A program made the translations under genes and the position numbers. The notes beneath the pieces were generated by a model, which was given only the letters and a program-made list of their open reading frames with translations, ran no database searches and was not told the origin of the DNA. This document shows positions 11,450 to 25,200 of a stretch of DNA of 64,000 bases, piece by piece (the first letter of the stretch is position 1; each line of letters opens with the position of its first letter). Origin of the DNA: Bugula neritina (Eukaryota > Bryozoa > Gymnolaemata > Cheilostomatida > Bugulidae). Location of the stretch: positions 728,501-792,500 of the forward strand of contig OZ037769.1 of assembly GCA_964035545.1 (NCBI GenBank). Reading direction: 5' to 3'.

Positions 11450-14356
11450 CTTGCTGTTTTGCTGTGAAGTAAAGCCTGTATGATGCCTGCAGATTATTTC
11501 ATGTAGATTGTAGACTGTGGGCTGTTGTAGAGCCAGCCTTAATTAACACAAGAATGTCACAACTAACTTTGAGCTAAATATGCTCTAGCAGTGTAATCTA
11601 GGCCTGTTTCAATGTGCTAAAAGTCTAGTAGCACATAAAATGTGAGTTATGTGGACAAATATTGGGGATGTCACCACAGTGGTATCGTGCAATGAAAGTA
11701 TGTAAATGGTAGCAAGTGTAGAGTGAACCTGCCTGCTACAGGTTTAGGCTTATGAATGACAAGAAGAGGTAGTCTAATGTTCCTGCAGCATACCCCATAA
11801 ATAATTTTGCAAGTTTTTAGTATTGCAACAAACTTTAATATAACAACAAAAAACACAGCTCCTCTGAATTAAGCAGCTTTCATTTCATTCTTGACAAATG
11901 TCTAAAAAGTTAGTCATACAAGAAACTCTGCAAACATCTAATTTTTTGTGACCGACATTTTATAAAGTTGAGTAACATACTGGAAACTATCCACCTAATG
12001 CTAGATTGATGGGCAGTGTTTGCTTCAACAGGTAAGCTGTGCAGGTTTTACTACAAAACGAGGCACACAGGTAGTAGTGACAAGTTTCACTCCTTTGTAG
12101 GGTTAGAAGCTGCTTCAATAGTATCGCTGGCAGACTGAATGATTTAAATTCACATTTTGATGGTCAATCAGACAATAGGGTACTTAGTTATGATTATGTA
12201 ATAGCTTGTAAACCAACTGCTCTCCACACTGCCTTCAAACGGCTAGATCAAAAGACAGTCTAATTTCACGCCTACAATAGAGGAGTAAAGTTGTCTACTT
12301 TCGAATGAACAACACGTCTGAAGTTGTAATTGTTTTCATATCAACATTATCTGTCTTCTAAGGAATTTTTCTATTCCCAAGTTATGAAATAATGGGTATA
12401 GAGTTAGAAGATTGCCTTTCTAGCTGATTATTAAAGTTGAGTTATTTTTCTAGCAGCTGCAGCTTGCGTATCTCCCAACTTGAAGCTGTCTACATTAGGG
12501 GCAAAACTCTTTCAAACAAAGTTTTTCGCTTCGACATGTACAAAAACTGTTTTTACATCAAATGTATGCCCTTTAGCCTGGTGCTTGGTAGACTAAGTCA
12601 ACTTATTGCTGTTTATTTGTACCGAAGCAAGTTTGCATACTCCTATAGGTTTAGTTATTCACATAGTTAGCATAATATATTTCTTCTCCAGTGCAATCCA
12701 AAGGTATAATTGAGTAGCTAATTCGAAATGATTTGGATTCAATTTTCAACTAATTACTATATTAGATATACTGTGTAGTATTTCTTGAGATGGAATACCA
12801 GCTTGATTGAGAGAAGATAACTTCTTTATTGTATCTTGTACATTAATAAGTTTCTTTTAGTAACAAAGCGTGATTGCAGAGCACAAATTATGTCAGAATT
12901 TCTGTGTTGCCTGCAGGTAAAGTACAGGTAACCAAAGTTAGATTTGGTCAGTAGTCTATATAGAAATATATCTCCATAACAAAGGGTGTACTATCTAGTT
13001 GCTTTATGACATATATCCATTTCCTTTCAAAGCAAATGTTCAAAGTAGTATTTACCATTTGGTTATTTTATCCATTAAACTCTCAAATTGTGTTCACTGA
13101 AAGTGGTGTTCAACCGTAAGAGATAAAACGTATTAAACTAAGATTTACCCAGTGTCTTCAATCTGCTAATGCAACTTAATCGACTGTCAGATGACCCCTT
13201 TTAGAAAAACACAAAAGAGTAACGGATATCAAGGGGTGTATTCTTCATAATCCCAACTTATCTACTATTCATATTTCCAACTGTCTCTAAAACCCATTGT
13301 ATACCCGCAAGAAGATGCTACTGGGGTTTATTGTGAATTCATACTATAGTTTAAATGTAACTTAGACTACTGGTGAGGAAAACTTAATGCCGTTACAGAG
13401 AGCAGTTTCATTAGAGTATAATTTATCTATTTCTATGACAAGCAATGAATGCTTTCACCATTACTAATTTTATACAAATAAGAGCTATACAGAATGCGTG
13501 TAGAACTAAATAATTTGAATGCTGAACACAAACCCAGTTTGATGTAGTAACAACAACTAACCCCAAACTGACTAGTTGAAAAATTAGTGTTTTAATAAAT
13601 CAAATTGCACTATGCTAACTATAAAAAATACTTTTAGTGGCTGCATTTACAATGAAACTTCTATTTTCAATATAATTATAGTGAAATAATATATATTATA
13701 TAACATATATTACAGTGTAATATAATATGCAGGCTAGAACATATTACATTATATAATATAATAAAAAAGCTGATAAACTAAACTAGGACTTGGAATATCA
13801 GTTAATAGAAGATTGTGAAGTACTTTAAAAATTCTATTATTTCTACATCGGCTGCTAAAATTTAAAGCTGCTTGCATAGACTATCACATCAGTTAACGCA
13901 ATGATAATGAATATAAACATTCAGAGCTCTAAACCTAGACTTAGTACCTATACGCAATATTATACAGCTTGTAAAGAATTCCTACGTAGAGAAAGTAACT
14001 CTTAGACATGCTTTACGCACTAATAAATGCAGCAAGTTTACTCTGAACTAATAACTAGATATAGTAGCCCAAGTTCAAAGTCTACACACATCAGTACGTC
14101 AGCTGCAAGTGGCTGCCATCTTGTTTTCATCGCAGCTCATCTCAGTTCATTTCAGGAGCAGAGGTCCTGTTTCCAGTCTTCCCTATCAAAGAGATCAGAG
14201 TGGTTCGTGCAATTCCTGAGTGACTCGGTCTATGAAATGTCATGAATATTATTCAGATGATGGCTAGTTCAAGTGAGTAACTCTGGCATTTAGTGAGTCG
14301 ACCAACTAAGTGACATCAACATGATAAATACTATTAATTAACCTTTTAAAGCTGAC
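11450..14356. other. About 2.9 kb without a supported gene
   Basis: I see no convincing exon. A possible acceptor (ttcatttcag) at 14145-14154 precedes two short open frames that could be an upstream exon of the next candidate gene, but the frame cannot be decided. Confidence 0.4.
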
Positions 14357-16523
14357 ATGTTTTTTTTTCGGGAAAAATTCAACCAACAAGAAAGTTTCGA
14401 CTATCAATTCGATGCCCGAACAGGCATTGTGTATAATATCTCAGTAGACTCTACAGGCTACACAGTTAGCGTGAGAAAGAGAGGAAGTGTGAGACAGGAA
14501 GTGCTATGTATTCAGCAGACGAGGCGACAGCAAACACCTACACCTGTCGACCAGACATCGCTGACGCGCCATGACCTACTTGACTCACTCGAAGGGGTAT
14601 AAATGGGGGTTGCAGTGAGAATTGGGTGTGAATGAGGGGGTGACAGAGTTGTTGTGTCAGACAACCATTATACTACATACTCAAGATAAAATGTCTTTAT
14701 CTTGAGAATTAACTGAGACACTGCTAGCAACGGTCAAGGGGACAACTCCAAACACACTATCACACCTCTGGTACAGATTGGAGCAGCTGGAAAGTAGCAA
14801 GTAACAATTTGTTTCACTTTCTGGGGGGGTGGCAACTTTTAGACTACAAAAAGGGACTTTTAGATTTTTTGACTCGCTAAAACTGCAGTTGCATAAAATA
14901 AATGAATATTGCAATGGGAGTTCTGACCGAGAGAAAATAACAATATTGTTACATTTCTGTGTGTGATACTGCCATGATGAACTGTGTGAAAATGTGCAAC
15001 AAAAACACCAGCTTTATCACACCTAGATAATGACCATCTTATTGAATGATAACACATGCAATAGTCATGCAATACCCCCTGTTAGATACACATTCTTCTA
15101 ACTAAGGGGATAAAATATAAATATTTTTACCTTACTGTAATTTATGCCAAAGAAAAGTTGTAAATAACACCTGGATTATAGCACCTCTCTTTTGATAGGC
15201 TTAATAACATGCCAGCTGCAATAAACGCTTCAAAGCGTATTTATTATGCTTCTTTATCAAGTCGTCTCCCATCAAAAGTAGAAAGTTTTACTAATATTTC
15301 AAATACTACTAGTGATGGAATATTTAGTTTATAACACTAGAAATAATCTACTAGAAATTAGTAAAACTATTACACTACCCTTCATAGTGCCCCGATTCTG
15401 CTTTTATGAATACTGTCTACACCCCAAACCCCACCAGCCTGTACAGGGAGTGTATAGAATGCCCCCTCCTAGATCCTAGTCAAACGTACATTTTACTTGC
15501 TGACCACGGTAGTATCATGAGGATGGCAGGAAATAAGGTTAGCGGACCATTACTGTGTTTACACAATTGGAATGAAAAACCAAACATCAGCATAAACTGA
15601 TGAGCCCTTTAATCCCGGCAGCAATAAACTACTGCCTCCTGATATCTTAAACATGATTGGTTCAGCTGCAGCTGCATGAGTTTTTACTTAAATTAATTTA
15701 TTAGAAATACTTAAATTAAGTTATTAGAAATAAAAACTACCTTTTATCAGGCGGCAGTAGGATTTACTAGTTTAGGATGAATGTAAAATGCAAACTTCCC
15801 AAAATGAAAACAGCTGGTAATTTATGTAATTATTGTAAAGCTGCAGCTCACAAAAAATTATGTGGACTCAAGTTGATTAGTAAATATCTGCAAGAATAGC
15901 AGCTGACATAAATAAAAAAATTAAATCTTTTTATAAACCAGATGTAAGTTATAACTATAGTCTATTCGTTAGACCTGACCGATAGCGAATGGTTAAGGGT
16001 GTGCACTGACATTAATAACTTACTCATTGCATAACCACTATGAGGGGTGAAGACCAAGTGAGCAGCATTATTTTACTACAAGCAGCAAAATACTAAGAGC
16101 AGAGCTGCCTGGGGAATTCCTAAGCTGCTTGACATGGTGGGTAGAGTAACTTCAAGCAGTGAAATTACTCTGCAGAACTCATATAATATATAGAGCCTTT
16201 CTGGAGATCTGCACTGCAATAAATGAATGTCAAAACTATGGCAAACTAGTCTGAGAAAAGTAGCTGTTTTATCCTACGAACTCATATAAACCTCCCTCCC
16301 CCTCCCTCCCCTTCCCCCCCCCCATATTCTCACTACTTGATCGTTTGTCTTGTCTCCAGAGTTGAGAGTCTCAACTCAAGTTGGAAATCAATACAGAGTG
16401 ATAGCAACTCATCTTCTCACACTCACTTGTATGAAAGGAGACGTTAATTTATTAATTGAAAGACATCCGAGTCCGTCAACAGGACACTTGGGGCAAGGAA
16501 GTGGAGCTATTAGCTACGAGTAG
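14357..16523 (+). CDS. Tentative three-exon gene, Cys-containing protein of about 183 aa
   Basis: Candidate exons 14357-14596, 15388-15537 and 16362-16523 all join in phase 0, and the last ends in TAG. The second and third exons look coding: RECIECPLLDPSQTYILLADHGS, with a C-x-x-C-P followed by a hydrophobic strand, and a third exon with VGNQYRVIATHLLTLTC. This recalls the C-x-x-C ... Y-L-L core of netrin-like (NTR/TIMP) modules, but the match is weak and I do not assign it. The first exon may instead begin after an upstream intron, because the ATG lies in a T-run and gives no obvious signal peptide. The exon 3 acceptor needs the second AG of an AGAG pair to keep the frame. The gene could be longer at the 5' end. 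Confidence 0.4.
16291..16323 (+). repeat. Pyrimidine (C-rich) tract
   Basis: Runs of CCCTCCC end in ten C, 38 bases before the proposed third exon of the preceding candidate gene. It may form part of a polypyrimidine tract or a G-rich structure on the other strand. Confidence 0.8.
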
Positions 16524-16783
16524 GCATTGTTACATACAGTCATACCCTCTTGATGAGAGTCATCAGTATTTCGTATTGATAGGGGTGTACCACACACCAC
16601 CCGACTGTTCAAGATGAAAATACACAGGCTATGCTGGTTTGAGGAATATAGTGAAGATAAGAGAGAAGTGACATCAATCAAGAGTTACTCTCTCCTGCAT
16701 TCTCAATGGTTCAACTAATATAATAGAGCTAGCATCTCCAGCACAGCAATTGCTAAGTAAGTCGACTCCAACACAAACCTTTC

Positions 16784-16864
16784 AAGTTAGCTCAAGTAAT
16801 CTATTGATTTAAGTTAGCTCAAGTAATCTATTGATTCAAGTTAGCTCAAGTAATCTATTGATTT
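16784..16864. repeat. 27-bp tandem repeat, three copies
   Basis: Three near-perfect copies of a unit starting aagttagctcaagtaatc. No gene overlaps. Confidence 0.85.
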
Positions 16865-17704
16865 AACTTAGCTTAAGTCAATCTTAACCAAAGTACAAGT
16901 ACTCCATGAAGTAGACATTTTAGCAGTTAGCCAGTGCACGTTTAGCAGATTAAACAAGAAGAATAAATTGATATCTTGAGCTAGTGACCCACGACTTGGG
17001 CTTAGCTCTGCAACACTAGACCGTGGGTGGTAGAGTGTTGGTTTACTGGATAAACAAGCAGGTCGGTTACTACATATACATTATACATCTTGGAGTTGCC
17101 TCCCCCAGTGATAGCTACACTAACATATGCCAAGTATTATTGCATCAAAAAAGTACTATACAGGCAGATGCAGCTTTTAGCAGGTTTTAAAAAGAAGATA
17201 ATTTCTAAATTCCAATGACAAAATGTTCAATACAGACAACAATTGTGCTAGTAATTATATTTTAATTTTGTGATAGTCTCATTGCGTGAATAGAATACTT
17301 GGTGTAGAACAGGTGAGAAAGTAGAAACAGACACACAGACAGACATATTGATAGGAGAGCTCTTTGCCTGCACAGAAATAGCCTTACCTGCAGTGAGCAT
17401 GGAGTTGTGCATCCTTAGACCTCCGAGCTGCATCTGTCTGCCTGTTAGTCCTACAATATGATACGTAGTTACGTGGGCAGACAAAATGAGACGTCTTCGT
17501 ACACAACTTGATGTCAGATCAGTAGAAGTAGAGAGGATATTTACCAGGAAGTGAAAAAGGAAGGTCACACAGGGGTCACCGCGTCAGATCAGATACTTCA
17601 TTTCTAAGCCACACCTCTCAGGCTATACTAAAATGTCAACAAACAACTCATTTGTAAAAAGCACATTAGCTACATCTAGAATATGGTTCACAGTAGCCAC
17701 TCTC

Positions 17705-17815
17705 TCCGCCCCACCCCCTCTCCACCTCTCCGCCCCACCCCCTCTCCACCTCTCCGCCCCCCATCTCCACCTCTCCGCCCCACCCCCCCTCTCCACCTCT
17801 CCGCCCCCACCACAA
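17705..17815. repeat. C-rich minisatellite, about 24-bp unit
   Basis: Four to five copies of a unit like ctccgccccaccccctctcc. The Pro/Ser/Leu-rich frames read through it are a by-product of the repeat. Confidence 0.85.
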
Positions 17816-17819
17816 TGTT

Positions 17820-19060
17820 CAGTTTCTTTGCCGTTAAAAGAGTCAGGTACAGATTTCCTGCACCTGAAATTAAAACAGGAAGATAGCAGACCAGTTGAAG
17901 TTCACGAATAAAAGTATCAGGTGTGTATAATATTAAGGTATAGCAAAGGCGGTTATGTTACTACTACTGATGGATCTTTACAAAAGATGCTGAAAAACGG
18001 GACAAATGTTAAGTAAAGTAAAGGTAGTTTATAGGCTTTCTGTCAGTTTTGTTTATCTCTAGTTGATGAACACACATCTGTTTTTATTGTTTATTTATTA
18101 GAAGTTGTGTTGTTATTGCGTCATCACCTTACTTTGCTTTTAAACTTTTCTCTGTCGATAATTGTAATCTCTACAACGATGACTAAGAGTTTCCAATGAT
18201 GAAAATTATCTTAGCCAAGCTCAAGAGATTTGATTTTATGCAATTGTACTTCACATCGAGAGCGAAATCTGTTTCTTCTATTTAAAGTGGAAACAATTGT
18301 AAATGAATTGTAGAATTAAATAACAAAGTTGATAGGGAGATGCAGAGCTGGTGTAGTTGTAGTTGGACAGGAAGAGAATGTAACATAACAAATACTTTTA
18401 GGAGTCATGAGACGACATCTGCCGTTCAGCTGGTGCTGAGCTAGTATAACTGAGGAGACAAGAACAATCTAAAACATAGGCAAAAACAAACCAACAGCAG
18501 GCATACTCGGTGTATAGGGATGGAAAATAAATTATAATGCAACATTTCCAACTTGAAACATCACAGCAATAATTGACCATCAAGATTTCTACTAAATGCA
18601 GTTATTATTGTGTAAACAGGGAATGCGTAAATATGGTGTGCCCTCATATGTAGAAGATTAAAGCTGAATATTATCAAATTGATAGAATTGTCTAACTAGT
18701 ATTATTGTTGGTTAGTGAATTATTTATATTTCGACATGGCTGCATTTTAACTAAATTAACTGTTCATGTTCTGCTATATAAAATGTTTTTTGTTTACTTA
18801 CATTGAATTCGTAACCTTCACATATAAAGTAGCAACCAGTGTTGAAGAATATTTAATTTTAACAACAGAATGGCATGCTCCTGTTGATTTTGTATGCCTT
18901 TATAAAAATATTTGCTAGTTTGGTAAAGTGATAAGTAATGTAGTATTTTTTTCCTATTTATCTTCATAGGGTGCAAAATTGTACAGCTGTTGCACTAAAG
19001 TAGCTGAGGAAAACTAGCAGTGATTTTAGCAATGCTGATAACTAAACCACGAGACAGATT
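17820..19060. other. Intergenic stretch, nothing recognised
   Basis: AT-rich. It holds the 3' flank of the minus-strand RRM/SGNH gene and no supported exon. Confidence 0.4.
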
Positions 19061-19063
19061 TAG

Positions 19064-19069
19064 TTTATT
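19064..19069 (-). terminator. Candidate polyadenylation signal AATAAA (minus strand)
   Basis: TTTATT on the plus strand gives AATAAA about 185 bases downstream of the stop of the RRM/SGNH/RS gene. Confidence 0.45.
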
Positions 19070-19252
19070 AAAGCTGTATTTTTGAAGATTTGATGATGAA
19101 TACAAAATATTGGGTTTTGTATTAAGAGTAGATAAAAAGAAAACTTGAAGATGAATATCAGAGCAAAAATGATAAAATACAAATGTACACAATGGAACAC
19201 AGAGTGAACCATCAACTAGCTGAGTCAATACTCTCAAGCAGAGTTACGGATG

Positions 19253-22200
19253 TCAGTAGCCACCATAGCCACCTCTATCCTCATAATCTCTATGACTACT
19301 GGATTGATCATGACCATATCTATAACCAACATCTTTTGAAGATGGAAAATTACCTTCTTGGGCATTTTGATATATCATATTGAGAGCAACATTGAATGGA
19401 TCATTTGGATCATCCGATTCTTGCTTGATCATCTTAAAAATCTTACTCTTTTGCCTCTCAAGAGTATCATTCATTTCTCGAGCGAGTGCTTCTTTTTGAA
19501 GTTCTAAAGCTTTATCCATTGCACTTCCGGTGAGCTGACTCAGATTAGATAAGGTTTGCATTTGGCCAAAGTTATTTGTACCAGACAGCTCTTGATTTCC
19601 TCGAGCTAATTGCATTAGATCTTCATCAACAAGCAATGAATCAGGGCCATTTCCAAGCAGGGACTTCGGAGCGTCTCCAAGTAAACCTTGTTTATGACCA
19701 GGAACTTGGTTGTGAAGTTTATCTTCATTTTTTCGCTTAATGCGCCCGAATCTGTCAACAGTTGAAGTACTTCTTGATCTGCGTCTTCTATCAAAAGAGT
19801 CTCGATTTCTCGACCGAGATCTCCGTCTTTCCCGAGATCTTGACCTTCGCCTTCTAGAGCGAGATCGGGATCTTCTTGTTCTTGATCTATAATGATGATG
19901 AGATTTTTCCTGGGAAGATTCATATCGAGGACCTTGTGAGTAAAATCTAGAAACTGATTTTGGATTGGATTGAGTATTTTCATGAGATGGAGACTTGCGG
20001 ACCAGTATATCGGGATCTCTATCATTTTGGGGTGGCGACATTGACATAGTATCATCTTGTTCAGCTTTGCTTGCATTCAGGGAGCCAAGAAAAGCACTTA
20101 ATGTAAATGAACCGTGCGTCTTTTTATTTTCTTCAAGTTGGTCTTGTGAAGATTGAATCTCCGAACGTGGTACATGTACTGCTTGGTACTTGGGAACACT
20201 CGATGTTGAAGCAGTTTTACTACCTGAACTGAAACGCCTTTGTGGGGAGCCACGATTCTGTGATGATCTACTTCTATCTCTAGATGACCTACTTCTATGC
20301 CTAGATGACCTACTTTCATGTCTAGGTGACCTACTTCTATATCTGGGTGACCTACTTCTATGTCTAGGCGACGCGCTATTACGCCTTGGAGATCTGCTGT
20401 ATTGCTTGGGTGACTGACTCTTTCTTCGACTAGAATCTGGCTTAGCCTCATCCCCAGCGTACTCCAAACCCTTTGTAACAGTTGCTACAGATTTCAAAGA
20501 TAAATCAGGTTTCCCCTTAGCCTGCTGTGATTCTTCCCTTTTCTTGATACTAAAGCTAATGGAACTAGAAGATTTAATCTGATGTGACTTTCTGAGCCAT
20601 TCTGGACTACGCTTGCCTTGCTTAGACTTTCTCAAATTTTGGGCAAGTTCAACATTAAGAACAGTGGAGCCTTGGTTGGTGAGATGCAATCCATCTTTTA
20701 AGTAAACATCTTTCAAAATGTGGCGACCCCTTTCTTGAACAAACACCTTATTAGAAAGTTGGCATGTAACAACCCCATTCTCACAATTGATTTTTTCAAT
20801 CCGAGTATTTACTTTAGCCACATATTCATTGAGCTTTATTTGCATTGTTTGATAATGTTGCTTTAAGTCAAGCTTTCCGGTGATTCCATTTTTGAACAAA
20901 AACTGGTTATGCTTGACAAAACTCATAGGAGGAAACGTGCATAGCATAGGCAAAATATTATTTTCTTTTAGTGATTTTATCCCCCAGTCAATTTTTGACA
21001 TAAGAAGCGAATCACCGTTCTCCCGAAGAACAACTTCCCGATAACCTTGCGCCTGTTTTACCTCTAAAAGGTCGGTGATGCCAAAGAAAATATAGCAACA
21101 AACACGATAGCCTTGCAGCGAAGATGCATTCATGAGTTTAAGTGCAGCCGCTATCAAGTCTTCAAACTTTCCATTGGGAACGATTTCCTTTTCATCAAAG
21201 ATTCTGAGGTCCAGATTATTAGCCATAGAATGCCCAACAAACATACATCTTTCAGGAACCTGGAAAAGATAGTAGAACAAATTGTAGTCACTAAGCCTTT
21301 GGTGGCAAACGAGACTGGTCGGACATACTGTAAGCCAGTGCATGATAAAATTGATGTATTACTAATTCGGATACTTTATTTAAATGTTTTGTCAATCATC
21401 CAAAATGAAATAAATGGCGACAGCCAATGTAAAAATTGTTTGAAAACGGCACTGCCACATGGTAACAAGATGTGCCATTGTAATCAGCCATACAGTTTCT
21501 TAAAAACAGTTCATCCGATACTGCAGCTGGCTGCAAGTTCCAGTTCATTGCTAGATAATGTTTTCAAGTATAAAAACCAGAAAATTACCCGCCATGCCGC
21601 ACGTTAAGACAATAACACTGGCCATTACGATATCGCCCAACCTATATCGCCCAAAATAGAGTTTTTGATTATGATTGTTTTTATTTTTCATCACAACTTA
21701 CAATGCATATGTTTGTATCAGGAATTGAGGCGACACATTTCTTCCCTCCCCTCACCATAAATCTCACATTATTATCAATAAATCGCGCTTAAGAATGTAA
21801 TTAAGTTTTTCTTCAATAAAATAACTTGGGGGAAAAACATATTAGCACCTACGGCCTCCATAACATATAAAAAGCACAGCAACGGCAAATGAATATTTAG
21901 TAATGCACAAGCGCATTAAATAGCCAGTGTCCCAATACTCTGCAGTTGTTTCCATAGTAAATATAATATTAATAAAAACTTTAATTTAGAATATAATAAT
22001 TTGATTATTAAATGCTCAGTACTAAATAGTAGTAAATGGATTATTATACATAAATCATATGATAATCAAAATAGTGAAAGCTTTTAAACTGTATCTGCTA
22101 CGTCGAGACACGCAGTGACAATTGAAACGACTCATAAGCAAAAATGGAAATTATCCACACAGATTCGCCAGATGTGAAGGTTGACCGACGTCGAATCGTT

Positions 22201-25200
22201 GATATAAGCATGAGAGGCTATTGCTACGAATATCTGCATACGACCGAGTATCAGCGTCGGACTGATTTAATATCCGCTGAAACATTTGTTGACTGATGCA
22301 CTGTATACGTAGTCTAGTAAAATATCCGACTGAGAGAGTTTAGTAATGCGTCTGACTCGGTACTCTGCACTAAAGATGCAGAAAGAATGAATTATGACTT
22401 ACAAATTGTCCTTTTTCTTTGTAAAGTCCAGTCTCGTTGTCATAGGCAAATCCCGTGAATGATTCAACAGAAACTTTTGCTGTAAAAACATATTGCAGTA
22501 ATAAATAATTTGTAATGTAATAATGCATAATGAACAAATTAAAACGAATAATGGGTAATGCAGTAACGAATAATGGGTAATGCAGCAACATATAATGTGC
22601 AAAAATGCATAATGGATAATGTAGTAACACATAATGGGCAATGATGTATAACTATTACAGCAATAATGCATAGAGAGTAATGCAATAACACATAATGAAT
22701 AATGTAAAAATGCATAATACATAATGCCGTGAGTAAACTATTTACAAGAATACAATCAGTATTTGGACACAGTAAGACATACCAACAGCGGCGGCAGCAG
22801 CTTCAGCGGCAGCTTTAGCTTTGGCAAACTCCTGCAACAACATCCAACAGTAAATTAAGGTTTCCCTTATATCTGTAGCCAGCATAATAAGTATCAAGTA
22901 GCGCACATGGTAGTAGAAGTGCAAGTAGGACGGTGTGAGTGGGCCCTAACTCAGCTAATGAGAATACAATTCGTATCAACTTAGTTAGAAGTTAACGCAA
23001 CTCGGAACACCAAGGCAATAAAATCAGATAATTTTTATTAATCTTTGACTTCACTAGTATCAAGTTTGCTGAAACTATCCCAGGGTCACAGTCTGACTGG
23101 TTCAAATGAATCAACTATACCACGAGCTGATAATTAACAGTGAGAGAAACACACCTCAGCTTTCTGCTTACGAATCTTATCCATGGCTTCTTCTGCCTTC
23201 TTCCTCATATTCTCTTGCTTCTCCTTCAACTCCAGATCCCTTCTGAACATCTACAAATATATTCTAATCCTCACAAGATATCCCTTCTGAACATCTACAA
23301 ATATATTCTAATCCTTACAAGATATCTCTTCTACACATCTACAAATATATTCTAATCCTTACAAGATATCTCTTCTACACATCTACAAATATATTCTAAT
23401 CCTCACAAGATATCCCTTCTGAACATCTACAAATATATTCTAATCCTCACAAGATATCTCTTCTGAACATCTACAAATATATTCTAATCCTTACAAGATA
23501 TCTCTTCTGAACATCTACAAATATATTCTAATCCTCACAAGATATCCCTTCTACACATCTACAAATATATTCTAATCCTCACAAGATATCCCTTCTACAC
23601 ATCTACAAATATATTCTAATCCTCACAAGATATCCCTTCTGAACATCTACAAATATATTCTAATCCTCACAAGATATCTCTTCTACACATCTACAAATAT
23701 ATTCTAATCCTCACAAGATATCCCTTCTACACATCTACAAATATATTCTAATCCTCACAAGATATCCCTTCTACACATCTACAAATATATTCTAATCCTC
23801 ACAAGATATCCCTTCTACACATCTACAAATATATTCTAATCCTCACAAGATATCCCTTCTGAACATCTACAAATATATTCTAATCCTCACAAGATATATC
23901 TTCTGAACATCTACAAATATATTCTAATCCTCACAAGTTATCTCTTCTGAACATCTACAAATATATTCTAATCCTTACAAGATATCCCTTCTACACATCT
24001 ACAAATATATTCTAATCCTCACAAGATATCCCTTCTACACATCTACAAATATATTCTAATCCTCACAAGATATCTCTTCTACACATCTACAAATATATTC
24101 TAATCCTCACAAGATATCTCTTCTACACATCTACAAATATATTCTAATCCTTACAAGATATCTCTTCTACACATCTACAAATATATTCTAATCCTCACAA
24201 GATATATCTTCTGAACATCTACAAATATATTCTAATCCTCACAAGATATCCCTTCTGAACATCTACAAATATATTCTAATCCTCACAAGATATCCCTTCT
24301 GAACATCTACAAATATATTGTAATCCTCACAAGATATCCCTTCTGAACATCTACAAATATATTCTAATCCTCACAAGATATCCCTTCTGAACATCTACAA
24401 ATATATTCTAATCCTTACAAGATATCTCTTCTACACATCTACAAATATATTCTAATCCTCACAAGATATCCCTTCTGAACATCTACAAATATATTCTAAT
24501 CCTTACAAGATATCTCTTCTACACATCTACAAATATATTCTAATCCTCACAAGATATCCCTTCTGAACATCTACAAATATATTCTAATCCTCACAAGATA
24601 TCCCTTCTACACATCTACAAATATATTCTAATCCTCACAAGATATCTCTTCTACACATCTACAAATATATTCTAATCCTCACAAGATATCCCTTCTGAAC
24701 ATCTACAAATATATTCTAATCTTTACAAGATACCTCTTCTACACATCTACAAATATATTCTAATCCTCACAAGATATCTCTGCTACACATCTACAAATAT
24801 ATTCTAATCCTCACAAGATATCTCTTCTACACATCTACAATTATATTCTAATCCTCACAAGATATATCTTCTACACATCTACAAATATATTGTAATCCTC
24901 ACAGTATATCCCTTCTAAACATCTAATACCCTCACCACATACAGTATACAGGAGTTAAAGTGTCACTACATCGAGTACCTCTTGACGTTGCCGATCAGCC
25001 TCCTTCTCCTTTTTTCTCTGTTCCTCTGTCAGCTTCATCATCTCCTCTTTCTCCTCTTTGGCTCGTCTAACTGACTCAAACTGCTCTTTGGCACGGGAGA
25101 TACCAGCCATTCTGTCAACACAACTCCTCACATGACTCATCACTGGTCATCTCAGCACAATGAAAATACCATACAACCAAAATTAGTTGATATTCTATAA

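Noticed and set aside
17010-17090. tRNA-like words (ggtggtagagtgttggttta)
   Set aside because: No matching B box or acceptor stem could be found.
17248-17568. Minus-strand frame with a short acceptor-donor bounded segment (GLTGRQMQLGGLRMHNSML)
   Set aside because: Only one 60-base candidate exon, with no partner exons found on that strand.
17633-17911. Pro/Ser/Leu-rich plus-strand frames
   Set aside because: Produced by the C-rich minisatellite at 17705-17815.
21113-21607. 164-codon plus-strand frame
   Set aside because: It overlaps the SGNH exon on the opposite strand and continues into intron sequence, with no domain.
23251-24926. CRISPR-like array (regular 44-bp units)
   Set aside because: Units are contiguous with no unique spacers, the genome is animal, and the repeat matches a splice junction.
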